Part shown: piece by piece, positions 20,970-32,940 of the stretch
How the letters are laid out: the number at the start of each line of letters is the position of its first letter
Numbering within the stretch: position 1 is the stretch's first letter
DNA from: Arcuatula senhousia
Lineage: Eukaryota > Mollusca > Bivalvia > Mytilida > Mytilidae
Assembly: GCA_963971305.1 (NCBI GenBank)
Contig: OZ020303.1
Coordinates: 66,526,867-66,590,866 of the forward strand
Length of the DNA: 64,000 nt
Direction of reading: 5' to 3'
Program-made: the position numbers and the translations under genes
The notes under the pieces: generated by a model
Database searches by the model: none
Told to the model about the DNA's origin: nothing
What the model saw: the letters and a program-made list of their open reading frames with translations, nothing else

Positions 20970-22550
20970 AGTTGACACCAAGTTCAATTGTGACTGGTCT
21001 TGGGACTTCTCTGGGCAGACAGGCTTATGATTCCAAAATAACTCGAAAAACAGTTATATGACTGCCTATACAGGTAGCACCATACAAATGTTGTTTTAAG
21101 TCCGACCATCATACTTAACACCCACATAACTTTCTTATTGCTACACCTATTTCAATAAATGAGACCCCATTGGAAAGAGGAAATGAAATTCTTTATGATG
21201 ATACCTACATCAATAAACTACAATATAAAACAAAAGAAAAAAAAAGTTAAATTTCAGCATAACTGACTCGAATGAAATTAGCTCTCCTGGCATCACAAAT
21301 ATCTCATTGAAATTTATATAATCTAAATCAACACAGCATGACCTCCAAAACTATGTCTCAGAATTTTCCTTTCACTTTCCATTCTCCAATAAAGCAATAT
21401 TTTATGTACAAGGCTATATTGCATAAGGGTCAATATTTTGAAGGCGCCATAAAATATTTTCTAAAGCTTTATTCTAAAATCGGAGACATACTTTTGTTGA
21501 TAATAGACCTAACAATAACATATCCAAAAATCAGCCACATTGGGAAACCCATGTGGGAGATAAATTTGATCAAACTTTACTTTTTGTATGTAAAATGAAA
21601 GTGGAAAAAAATATCAATTACATACTTTGATCCCCATTTACTAGATCAAATGGCATGTTTCTATCATGGAAGCACTGTATGGTTCTTAAGTCATCATAAA
21701 TTAACATTTATTGGACCTATAAAATAAGTTCCATCCACACAAACATTAAATATAGCCCAAAATGAGTAACCCCCTACATTAATTTTAGAATTTGCAGGAA
21801 ATATTAAATCAAATTGACCTTATCTCAGGTCAGCTGTTTACTGTAAAGGGCAAGACTCCTCCTGTACTGACAAGATGGTTCCACTATTGATTGTCCATCT
21901 GTTAAGTTATTAATTCTCTTCAAATGACTGGTCAACAATCACAAAACTTTTAATCTGTTATAGATTTGCCATACCTGCATTTTCTATTGACAGTTTAATT
22001 ACAAGTGGATTTGTTTTGATTATCTAATTATCACTATAGCTCATTAATTATAAGGTGTACCATTTTTTTTTTTGCACCATTGGAATAGAAAAATTTAGCA
22101 GTATTTAAAAAGGTATCAATAAAAAATGATAAAATTTGATCCCTTTTGTATAGTGCTACCTTAAAGCTGTCGCAACTTGCGACTTATTTGGTCAATTTAC
22201 ATATTTAAATTCTTTTGCTATGTATATGATGTATATAAGGACATTCATGAACAATATATGATGTCAAATGACAACATTAACTTTCTAGAGCGTTGAGTTT
22301 GGTCAAAGTTCTTAATGTTACAAATAAATATTTGTATGCAAATTAAACAAAAAGACCTGTCACTGTGACAGGTCAGGATAAAGCAATCATGGCCCTGTGA
22401 TTGGTTATGACCAGTCATAAAAAGCTGTCACAAGGCTACTTTGACATGTCAGCTGTTTACGCTTGTTAATTTGCATTTTGCATTATATATTTAGCAGACT
22501 CGATCCGACATGTAAAACTGTGGCAAAGTTAACTTTATCTTAATTTTAGT
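20970..22550. other. No gene seen
   Basis: AT-rich DNA between the PLE fragments and the TLR. The frame 21338-21598 has no recognisable domain. The region before 22550 may include the TLR promoter, but I can point to no specific element. Confidence 0.5.
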
Positions 22551-22690
22551 ACAGATTGCATGGATTGTGTGTGCAACCATCTGTAATAAGTAATTGTTTT
22601 AAAAGACATTTAATTTCTTTACAAGTAAAAACTGTATTATATTTTATTAGTCACAATTCATTTTCGTTTCATACAGCAAAGAATGTGAAC

Positions 22691-25600
22691 ATGGATATAT
22701 TTTTGAATGTTGTGATTTTGAATACCATTTTGGAATGTTTAACTTTAAAGATTTCTGTAACAGGTATTTTTGATTAATTTTATTGGTGTTAAGTAATACT
22801 GCAAGTAGGTTAGATACAAATCTGTAATTTATAAGCACAAGAGTCATACGGTTGATGTGGTCAATGTAAAAATTACCCAAAAAAATGACAAGTACAAAAG
22901 ACAAAGGTGTGTCTACGTTCATTGAATACATGAAGCAAAGGAATATCAATATATCATTCGCATCATCCATCTTGCATGAAGCATAGAACAGATTACAAAT
23001 CAAAAAGGCACAACAAAGAAATAGAAAGTTGATAGATACCGGTATTCAATTACTTTATAATCTCAACCTGGAATGACCTAGAAAAAAGAGCTATTTTAAG
23101 CGTTGTTATAGGAAATTGCCTTGCAATTTCAAATGAACAGTGGAAAATTTTCTAGCGTATATCAGCTGTATCTTGAAACGGTATTAAGTGACTATAATCA
23201 ATGTTTTTAGCTGTATATATCTTGGCAACGCACAAAATTTTAAAGTAAAGGCTGAACATGTGGAATATTTAGGAAATGTGACAACATTGTCAATTTTAGA
23301 TTATAAAGAAGATCCATTAAATGTCAAATGCGATGCTAATATATCCAAAAGCGTGCTTTGTTATCTTAAAAAAAATGGTGCTTACAAATTTGCCAGTTGT
23401 CAGTTTTTAACGATACAAGGAATTCACAAGTCGCATAATGGTTCAACGCCGACAGTCATGACAGTGTAAATTTATTTTATAATATTTATATTATAAATAC
23501 GTGGCATTAGTACACATTTTTTATTTTGTTTTATTTTGCAGCAATAGATCTTGAATCGGCAAAGTGTATTTACTCTATAAACAGGCACCTAGACTGCAAA
23601 AATAGGGGACTGACTAAAATTCCAGACAGCTTTCAATCAGATGTGAAATCGATCGATCTTTCAGAAAATGTAATCAAAAATATTCCTCGACATTCGTTTA
23701 AAGATCTGGATGACCTCGAAGAAATAAATTTGAGTTATAATATTATTGATAAAATTGAGACTTTTTCATTTGTTTCTTTGCCTAGTCTGCAAACTTTGGC
23801 AATCCGGTCTAACAACCTTAAGTCGGAGTCAATAAAAGATGGAGCTTTTTGTAACGTTACTTCCCTGCAAACTCTTGATGCCGCTTTGAACCATTTTTGG
23901 ACGACGAATGATGTTTTTACACCTCGTCTGACCAAATATATGCAAAATTTAAAAGTGATACATTTTGATGCTTTTCAAGCCTTTCGGTATTCAAAATTAG
24001 AACAAGAATTAAATCTGACAAATATTCAAGAGATAGAAATGACACAAATCGGGACTGATACGCGTTATATATCTTTTACTTTACAGAATGTGTCCTTTGA
24101 GGGAGCATCAAGGCTGAAATCTCTTAAAATAGTATTCTCAAAGATAGAAGTTGGAGCTCTTCAGCATTTTAGTTCACTTGATTTTTTAACTCTGCGTATG
24201 ACCGGATATTATGATATTGTTGATGAAGTTTTCTTATCATTAAAAAGTTTTGCTCACCGAAATTTGACGTTTTTGAAAATCACTGGAAATTCCTTCCGTT
24301 ATTCATTTAGATTGACTGGCAAAAAACATCTGAAATACTTGTCTTTAATTTGTATACAAAGATTAAGTTTGAAAGACAATTACATAAAAGACATTGAATC
24401 GCAATATTTTGAAAAATTTGCAACAGATTCCATTTGCTTGAAAGATCTAGATTTTTCAGTAAATATGTTTGACCCTGGCACAACTGGTGTAATTTTCATG
24501 CTAAGACTTTTTGAAAATCTTGAAATTGTTCGATTTTCTCATGCAAAAATGTTCCAAGGTAACGTAAACACTCACCCTATGTGTTCTTGTGCAGATCCAC
24601 AGGCCATTGACTTTTCTGTACCATTTTCTCTACACGAACTACATCTATCGTATTTAGACCTAAAAAATAGAATTACTGTACTCAACATAAAAGGAGGACA
24701 TAATGTTAGGATTCTAGATTTAGCCCATGTACCTTATTGCAGCTGTCGTCTGTTATTTAAAGGATTACCGAATTTGGAATATTTAGACACATCAGGATTT
24801 ACGTATCATTCGTTCAATGAGAAGTTTTTTACCTATCTTCCGAATTTGAAATATTTTGCTAGCCAAAATAGTTATTTAGGAATTGGCTTTCAAACAAATA
24901 ATCTGATAGGTACTATATTTAGAAACTCGTCAAAGCTGGAAACTTTAGACTTAGTGGGAAACAACATTCAGAAGATTCCAGGTGACATTTTTAATCCTCT
25001 AAAGAATTTGGTTAGTCTTACACTTTCTAGAAACAAACTAAAAGTGTTTCCTTTAGAATTACATAATTTCAAACACTTATCACTTATTGATTTACAAAAC
25101 AATGAATTAACCCATATTGGTGAAAAGTTTCGAAAATCTATCGATAAATCAAGGAATATTATTATCAAACTTAAAGGCAATCCATTTCTTTGTACTTGTT
25201 CGATGCTTCCGTCTATAAAATGGCTCAATCTATCAAATATCCAAGACTTTAATGAGTTAACATGTTCAATGGAAGATGGACAAAATTTGTTCATCAAAGA
25301 TTTTGTTGCATCATTACAAGCCTTTGAGGACAGTTGCGTCAATAGATTCTGGACAAAATTTGGAATAGTGTTGGCATGTATCATCTTTATGGTCATGTGT
25401 ACTGTATGCATTTACTGGAAATTTAAGATCAATATCCAATATAAATGGTGTATGCTTAAGAAACTGCTGAACCCTTCAAGGTCAATTCCAAATACTGGCG
25501 ATTTTTTATTTGCTGCTTTCGGATCTTACAGCAGCAAGGACTGGGATAAAATTTCTCCTATTTATCATTTCCTTGCAGCCAATGGTGTTAATATCTGTAT

Positions 25601-25946
25601 TCCGGACAAACATTTTGTCCCTGGTAAATTAATAATAGATAATATCATAGACTCGATAGACAATAGCCGAAAAGTTATATTTTTCATAACAGAGAATTTT
25701 TTGAGGAGCGAATGGGCTTCGTATGAAGTACAAATATCACTTCTGCATGCAAGTAAAAGAAATGATGATAACATGATTGTACTGATTAAAAAGGATAACA
25801 TCCCATTCCAAAGCTTACCTCGAGATTTATCGAATGCTTGGCTGAACCGCACTGGAATAAAGTGGCCATTAGTAATGACCAATAATGATCAGCTTCAACG
25901 TTTTCATCAGAGGATATTAAGATGTTTTCGAAACAATGGAACCTAA
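22691..25946 (+). CDS. Toll-like receptor (two exons, 825 residues)
   Basis: Exon 1 is 22691-22763 and exon 2 is 23542-25946. The junction ACAG|GTAT and TTTGCAG|CA joins in phase and gives one 825-residue protein. Order: signal peptide (MDIFLNVVILNTILECLTL), cysteine pair of an N-terminal LRR cap (CIYSINRHLDC), many leucine-rich repeats (e.g. LEEINLSYNIIDKI, LETLDLVGNNIQKIPGDIF), C-terminal cap with CTC..C..C (near 25190-25335), one membrane helix (FGIVLACIIFMVMCTVCIYW), and a cytoplasmic TIR domain. TIR box 1 is FAAFGSYSSKD, box 2 is CIPDKHFVPG with the key proline kept, and box 3 is FHQRILRCF. This is a pattern-recognition receptor expected to signal through MyD88-type adaptors. The single C-terminal cysteine cluster suggests the vertebrate-like type. 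Ligand cannot be inferred. Confidence 0.93.
23188..23469 (+). other. Unexplained frame inside the TLR intron
   Basis: An open frame of about 90 residues follows an acceptor-like TTTTTAG (23205-23211). It contains four or five cysteines and 'ILDYKEDPLNVKCDANISK'. Spliced to exon 1 it would be out of phase and hit a stop after eleven codons. It has no useful ATG. It could be an alternative exon from another start, or a relic of a receptor ectodomain. Confidence 0.25.
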
Positions 25947-26244
25947 ACAATTTTACCAAATGAGTTTATGTGAAGTTAATTCTTGCTCAAAAGAAAACCC
26001 CTATATATAGATTGTTCAAAGTTAAAATCGAAAGAAAATAAGTTTAATAATTGATTGTTAATCTTGATCTTTTCTTTTTTTATTTTTAATTGTAGAATTG
26101 GGTTTGAGCCACATGAAATTAAAATTAGACCTTACAGCAATGCGAGAAGCAGCGGCAAAGGGTACTAACTTGTTAATTCTGTACACTGACAAAAATATTT
26201 CATTTAAAGAATTCATTAACTTTAATTTCATGTGATTCAAATCC

Positions 26245-27535
26245 TATTCTAATAATAAATCAATAAAAGACTACATCTAGATTAACAATAACTAAAATGA
26301 AATATTCATTTAAACGACAAAACCAGTTACCATTAACGAAACCAGCACCAGATTACTCAAAACACAAAAAAAAACCAACATTACAAAAATCAACAACGCA
26401 AAATTAGTCGTAACGTGATTGTAATCAGGTGCTTCAGAATAGTAAGCGGTTCCTGCTTGCTAAAGCACACCCGTCGATCTTTTCAATAGATGTTATTAGA
26501 TATAAGAACACCGTGAATATCATCTTGAAAGCAAACTCGAGATAACTTATGTTTTATTCTCTTTTATACGGAAGCCCGTCAGTGCCAGATGGTGATTTAT
26601 TTTTAAGTCGTTATAACGACTTAGCTAACTCGTTATATCGACTTACCTAACTTGTTATAACGACTTAGCTAACTCGTTATAACGACTTAACTAACTCGTT
26701 ATAACGACTAAACTAACTTGTTATAACGACTTAGCTAACTCGTTATATCGACATAGCTAAATCGTTATAACGACTTAGCTTACTCGTTATAACGACTTAA
26801 CAAACTTATGTTAAAAATACGAAAAAAAATCTGAAGGAATTTACGGGTTTTGCGCTATTTGCGAATTTGTGATTTTTTTGGACCGAAATTATATATCTTT
26901 TCAAAGTGCTTAGATTTTAATGAAAATTTGTATTGGGGGTGGATATGATGGCCATCTGTTCTGAAGAAAAATAATGTCAAATAGGGGACGTTTTGGGGGG
27001 ACTTTGTGACTTGCTTACAAATTACAGTTATTACTTGTTCAAATTGGGTTTGGTTCTTGTGAGCAATTTGAAAAATACATTTAGAAAATCAAAGTATTGT
27101 GATCACAACCAAAATATTTTCGCAAGTATGATATTCAATTTGATTTTGAGATTCTGTTGATTTCAATACAAAAATTATGTTTCAACGATATTTCCGGGTT
27201 AAACAAAAGAATGTTTTAGTTGTGACTTCTCAAATGTAATTAAGAACAGAAAAGGTGTTCCATTTCAAACCTTTTAGCAAGGATATGATAAAAATATAAA
27301 AAATCAATGATTATGCAACCATATCACATTAATCATACGACACCGCAAGTTTTTTGACACCTGAATGAATTGTCAACATGTTAGCAATATAGAAGCAAAC
27401 TGCTCGACGAAAGAGATCTAACAGCTCATTTTATAGCAACTATTGATCATTCACCGTTACCTTTTTTTTTCGCCGAACGGCATCAATAGCGTGCCATCAT
27501 TATTGACATTTTTCTGAAGTCAAACATTCACGAAA
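26245..27535 (+). repeat. Segmental duplication flanking the TLR, copy 2
   Basis: Direct copy of 18640-19466 downstream of the TLR, with an extra ~550 bases (26570-27118) containing the CGTTATAACG minisatellite. It ends near 'aagtcaaacattcacgaaacc', where copy 1 has the PLE junction. A short inverted repeat of 'catgaaattaaa' surrounds 26110-26235 just before it. The stretch 27540-28270 shows a 'ggacggacggac' fragment and nothing else I can name. Confidence 0.75.
26605..26812. repeat. 22-bp minisatellite with self-complementary CGTTATAACG
   Basis: About nine copies of 'aactcgttataacgacttagct' variants at 22-base spacing. Each contains the 10-bp palindrome CGTTATAACG or the variant CGTTATATCG. 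Only the duplicate downstream of the TLR has it, so it arose or was inserted after the segment duplicated. Confidence 0.85.
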
Positions 27536-28269
27536 CCGAATGAATCTATTATTCGAGTAATGGACCTTAACCGAGAACTTAACCAAAGTGTTACAGACGT
27601 ATGGACGGACGGACAGACATGGGTAAAACTAAATGGCCGATCCACATACGTAGTTGGGCCATAAAAATCACAATGAAAAACCGCCAGCAGCCTTCTACAC
27701 GGTCAATAAGCACAGATCGCCGTTCTGCAATGGGTTTAAGCTCTATATAAAATGCATATAATTCAAATAAAGTAAGTCGTATTTTGTTTGTTTTTTTTTC
27801 TTCAAGTTGAACTTCGCGTTGTCATGACAAGCTTTTTGTATACATTTGTTCATAAATCACACACCAGGACCGTGCCTTTGTGGTAATTCATGCCGCAGCA
27901 GCCGACATATTACGAGAAAACCATATGCGATAAAAGGGGGTATAATATCTATGAGCCCCTAATTGTTCATTGATAGTTCTTTGTTTTTATGGTATTTTTT
28001 AAATCCTAAATAAAATTATGAAAGTATATTTATGTGTTACCGATGATTTATTTTTTAGTTATTTTCTTTTTTCTCAGTTTTCTCTTTTGACTCAATTTTG
28101 ACTTTATTCATTAGGAGACATGTCAACGCACCATCTACCACGTTAGAGAAAGTGTGACCACAGTACTATGTGAATACTTGCATGTGACCTTACGTGGCTT
28201 TTAAGAACCAATGAATTTAGCGAATCCACCCAGACCAATTTATCCCAACTAATATTAGTTTGGGGATGA

Positions 28270-28467
28270 CTCTGAATACACGCGTGTACCTGTAGACTGT
28301 AGGCTCCCAATACACGCGTGTACCCGCGTGTACCTGTAGACTGTAGGCTCCGAATACACGCGTGTACATGTAGACTGTAGGCTCTGAATACACGCGTGTA
28401 CCTGTAGACTGTAGACTCCGAATACACGCGTGTACCTGTAGACTGTAGGCTCTGAATACACGCGTGT
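28270..28467. repeat. 33-bp minisatellite with palindrome ACACGCGTGT
   Basis: Six copies of 'ctgaatacacgcgtgtacct' plus 'gtagactgtaggct', the second with an internal partial duplication of 'cgcgtgtacc'. Two copies in inverted orientation lie at 31641-31690. The ORFs read from it are low-complexity repeats without meaning. Confidence 0.85.
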
Positions 28468-28964
28468 ATAGTTAGCTGAAACACGGGTTTTGGCTATAGG
28501 TAAACGGAATTATAAATATTCCTTTTTATAATATTGAAACTGAATAAAGTATTTACTTCTTTATTCTCAAAATGAACAACATTGCTTTAATATACAGTTA
28601 GTGACCTTATTTACAACAAATGTTTGGTGTAAATTATTACAAAAACAAATATTAAGTAATTATATAAATAATATATTATGTAAAATAGATATATTATAAC
28701 CATGATTTAAACGCTTTTGCATTATCTGCAAAGCAAAAATTTCTGTTTATGTGACGTTTTAGTTTCAAGCCACTCGAACTATCCGTCGCACGCTACAATC
28801 GTTCATAATTCGTTGATCTCCATTTTACACTTGTTGCATGACCAAATATAATTCTGTCTCAGATCGCAAACTAGTTTTTCACTACTTCCCAAGCATCTTT
28901 CATGTCTTTTGTGAAAAGTACTGAAATTGAAAAAAAAAAACAGGGATGTATTAACGTTTGTTAT

Positions 28965-29420
28965 AACAAAATTTATAACAAAGTTTCAGAATCTCGTTGT
29001 ATTTTGATTTTCAGTGCGATAACGTGTATTAACCTTTTTCGTGTTACCTTGGTATTTTGTCTTTGTTTGAATTTTTTTCCGCCATGAATGCAGGATAGTA
29101 CCAATCTGTTGTATTTCAAATCTTCGGATAAAATCCTGTTTTGATATCTTTTCAACACACAAACCAATTGCAGAACCGCGAGCAGTGCCAAATGGCCTCG
29201 TTGAAGGCTGCTGGCGGTTGTCCATTGTGGTTTTTCTAAATTGCCGTTTTGTGGGCTGTGTCGTGTACACTTATTCCACATATCATTATTTTCTATTCAA
29301 CCGTTTCAACTGTTTTTGTCCCGTTCTTGTTGGTGTTTGCTGGTTTTGTCTCCGCCCTTTCGGACTTTTGATATTCGGATACCCCATTGGTACCTCTGCT
29401 TCTTTCAGATGACCTTTTGT
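28965..29420 (+). repeat. Dispersed SINE-like repeat relative
   Basis: Contains 'gaaggctgctggcggttgtc', 'tctgcttctttcagatgac' and TG-rich sequence with 'gctggttttgtctccg', paralleling 6840-7025. Several overlapping frames of 60-100 residues are repeat by-products. Confidence 0.55.
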
Positions 29421-29537
29421 AGATTTGCATGTTTAAGTTCTCTAATTTTTCATAAGAATTAAAAGTCTTTCCAACGTATAAATGTGTTGACTCGTCCATA
29501 TTGAATGATCGATTTGATCGAACTTTTTTTTTGTTTT

Positions 29538-30965
29538 AGCTCACCTGGACCGAAGGTGGTCCAAAGGTCCAGGTGAGCTATTGCCATCACTTGGTGTCCG
29601 TCGTCGTCTGTCGTCGTCTGTAAACTTTTTCAAACTTCTTCTCCTCAGAAACTACTGAACAGATTCAACCAAATTTGGTCTGGTGGTACTTTAGGGTATC
29701 CTGCACAAAATTTGCGTGGGGATTTTTGATCCGTCAAAAAACATGGCGGTCGGTACTAGAAAAAGAACATATGGTAAAATTGCACATATTGGCCTATAAC
29801 TCAAAAAGTATAGTAGATAAGACAAATCCAAAACATCTTAGGCCCTGCAGAATCAAAAGCTCTACAAAAGTCTCCATCTGGATGACCCCTTATAGGGGAT
29901 ATAGCTCCTTAAAGGCGAAAAATAGTGGGGGTTTTTGCCTAAAGAATGAAAACTATTGCAGATAGGAAAAAGCTGTTGTTCAGCTTATTTAGCTCTACAA
30001 CAGTATTCATATGGTTGAAGTTGTCAGATAAACCCTTATAGGGGTTACAGCCCCTTAAAGGCGAAAAATAGTGTTTTGGCCTATAGAATGAAAACTATTG
30101 CAGATAGAGAAAAGCTGTTGCTTGCTTAAATGTTCAGCTCATTTAGCTCTACTAAAGTCTCCTAGGGTCCATGTTGTCAGATGACAGTCCCTTAAACCTG
30201 TAAAATAGTCGGTTTTTGTCTATAGAATAAAAGCTATTGCAGATAGAGAAAAGCTGTTGCTTGCTTAAATGTTCAGCTCATTTAGTTCTACTAAAGTCTT
30301 CATTGGGTCGAAGATGTCACATGACCACTTAGAAGGGGTTACAACCCCTTAAACCTGTAAAATAGTGTTTTTGGCCTATAGAATAAAAACTATTGTAGAT
30401 AGAGAAAAGCGGTTGCTTGCGTAAATGTTCAGCTCAATAAGCTCTACTAAAGCATGCATAGGGTCGAAGTTGTCTGATGACCCTTTATAGGGATAACAGC
30501 CCCTGAATTAACATGTTTTCATGTTATGAAAACTATAGCAGATAAGGAAAAGCGTTGCTTGCTTAAATGTTCAGTTCACTAGCTGTTGAAAAGTCTCTAT
30601 AGAGTCAAATTGTCAGATGACCCCTTATAAGGGTTACGGTCCTTAAAATAACATTTTGCATGTGTGTGGCCTACAGAATGAAAACTATTGCTGAAAGAGA
30701 AAAGCTGTTGCTTGCTTAAACATTCAGTTCATTAAACTTTACAAAAGTCTTCATAGGGTCGAAGTTGGCAGATGACCCCTTAAACGGGTTATGGCCCTTT
30801 AAAGGTGAAAATAGTTTTTTTTCTTATACATGTAGTAGAAAATTATTGCAGATAGAAAAAAAAACTTTTTCTTGCTTAAACATTTAGCTATACAAAAGTC
30901 TTCATATGAATGACACAAAGACCAGGTGATCGATTCAGGCTCCTGTGAGCCTCTTGTTTAGTATT
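29538..30965 (+). repeat. Dispersed 'agctcacctgg' element with internal ~145-bp repeats
   Basis: Begins with a hairpin, AGCTCACCTGGACC..GGTCCAGGTGAGCT (29538-29579), then 'gtccgtcgtcgtctg' and 'gaaactactgaacagattcaa'. Six imperfect repeats of 'gcagatagagaaaagctgtt..ttaaatgttcagctcattta' follow between 29950 and 30900, each preceded by 'gggttacagccccttaaa'. It ends in 'gtgagcctcttgttta'. Relatives lie at 55615-56460 and, inverted, at 62632-63465. Function unknown; no protein frame survives. Confidence 0.65.
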
Positions 30966-31168
30966 GTTCCATCAGTTTTAGTAAAGAACAAAGACTATAA
31001 TCTTTTGCTCTGGGCAGATGATTGATTAAAGTATGTGTACCAATAGCAAAATACATGTCTAACCTTATGGTAGCTTTTAGTATAAAAAATTAACATGGAA
31101 AATAATTCATTTTCCATATTTTTAAGTAATATTTATAGGCACAGGATACGATATCCGTAACGGCAAAA

Positions 31169-31199
31169 CCGTAACAATAAGAAATTCTTATTGTTACGG
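31169..31199. repeat. Perfect 15-bp-arm palindrome
   Basis: CCGTAACAATAAGAA, one central A, then the exact reverse complement. Related 'gtaacaata' and 'ttattattacg' pieces follow to 31310. Confidence 0.85.
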
Positions 31200-31744
31200 C
31201 AAAGATGAAAACCGGGAATGGATGGCGGGACGGAGACCGAATCATTTACGACCGTAACAATAATTAAGATGTTTCTTATTATTACGTATACGGCACTTAT
31301 TATTACGTCAATTGACGATATGCATATGAGATCTGAGATTTTCTCAGATGAGATTTACTAAAGATAAGATATTTTATTATTTAAGTTCTTCGGAGCCGCT
31401 ATTATCAATAATATTTCAATTAATTAAATAAAGAATAAAATTAATTCATCTCATAGGAAGTCGATAATGGAAAACATTCTCTCTACTCTTTCGGTTGATT
31501 AAAACTTGTTTGTCGTAGGTAGCGCTCGACCCGGCCAAAGAGAACTCCTTTTCTTTATACACCCACAGTTTCAATATTATAAAAAGAAATATTTATAATT
31601 CCGTGTACCTATAACCAACACCCGTGTTTCAGCTAACGGTACACGCGTGTATTCGGAGCCTACAGTCTACTGACAGGTACACGCGTGTATTTGAGCCACT
31701 GCCTATTAGTTTTATGTACTTGTAGGTCCGTATATTCAGTACGG

Positions 31745-32683
31745 CCAAAAGTCAAAAGTCAAAAAGCTTTATTTAAAGTCGGTTAAAACATAACAGTATA
31801 AACACAAGCTCTAATGAGCTTTTATGCCGACATTACATATATATAAACAAGACATACACATTACATAAGACACAATAAAACATTCATAACACAAAGCATG
31901 CATAAGCACATAATCATAAGCTTGGGAAATCACACATATATAGCACTACACAAATAATAAATTGCATGCAAGCAGACAGACAATGCACATTAAGCAAAAG
32001 CAAGCTTCTAAAATCTAGTTTGCAAAAAGCTGTACTAACTCATGCAAAAGTAAATTAAAATAAACATGATAAAAGTTAAAAAGATTTAGAACAGCAGCTA
32101 TTGATAAAAAGCAGGTAGTTATGATGAGCAGGATGAGCAGTGGCATGATCTGCCGTTCCAGCAATTTATTAGGTTTTTAAACTGTGAAAAAGAGGTTTCT
32201 TTCCTATAGTGGTCAGGCAGATCATTCCAGGTTTTAGCAGCAAAATATCTAAATGAATTTATGCCATACCTTGTTGTTTGAACACTTGGTAGGGTAGCTG
32301 TATTTTGGTATCTGAAAGAGTATTTATGTTGTTTAATTTCTATGAGGTCATGCAGATATACTGGGCTTTGTTTATTTATTATTTTAAAAGTTTCAGTGGC
32401 TATAGCTCGTATTCTTCTTATTTTTAAAGATGGCAGTTAGGATTTCACTAGTAGTTCTTCATATGAGCTATTTGTATCTTCATATATAAATCTTAGCGCC
32501 CTTTCTTGTATTCTTTCCATCTTTTTAGAATTTGACTCACTGCAAAAGTGCCAGGTAACTGGGCAGTAATTAAAATTTGATAGGATGAAAGAGTGGTATA
32601 TAGTTAATCTGCCCAGCCTGTTCAGGTATTTTCCTACTCTTTTTAGCACATTTAGTTGTCTTGAGGCCTTTTTACATAAGTTA
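31745..32683 (-). pseudogene. LINE (CR1/Jockey-like), C-terminal and 3' part, split by insertion
   Basis: Minus-strand codons 32683-32437 read NLCKKASRQLNVLKRVGK, then YHSFILSNFNYCPVTWHFC and a basic tail: the thumb and C-terminal region of an APE-type LINE RT. The 3' untranslated region runs to about 31745 and ends in repeated TTTTGAC on the minus strand. The matching N-terminal part is at 36775-38015, so the two were separated by the PLE at 32684-36774. Confidence 0.85.
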
Positions 32684-32940
32684 AAACATCTTTCAAAGAT
32701 AAAATTTGTTACACACTGGAACAAGTTTGCAGTATGCTTGATTTCCTCATTGACAACATATTTGTCACCTTCGGAGGAGAGATTTTTCAACAACAAATCG
32801 GCATTCCAATGGGCACATACTGTGCTCCTCTCCTCGCCGATTTGTTTTTATACTCTTACGAGACTGAATTTCTTCAGGGACTCGTAAAGAACAAGAAGAT
32901 GAAAGAGGCAAGGTCATTTAATCTTACATCTTACATACAA

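Larger units (their letters stand above)
28458..31650. mobile_element. 3.2-kb unit bounded by ~85-bp inverted repeats
   Basis: Arms 28458-28542 and 31566-31650 are inverted copies with few differences ('gctgaaacacggg', 'ggaattataaatatt', 'tataatattgaaactg'). Outside the arms the minisatellite continues on both sides. The interior holds a dispersed repeat (28965-29420), a longer dispersed element (29538-30965) and a palindrome (31169-31199), but no transposase. Either a non-autonomous TIR element that collected insertions, or an inversion-type duplication. Confidence 0.5.

Noticed and set aside
23188..23469. Extra TLR coding exon
   Set aside because: Phase from exon 1 does not fit and a stop follows after eleven codons, whereas direct splicing to 23542 is in phase.
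28270..28467. CRISPR-like array
   Set aside because: No variable spacers between fixed repeats; it is a contiguous minisatellite in eukaryotic DNA. The same applies to 62292-62400.
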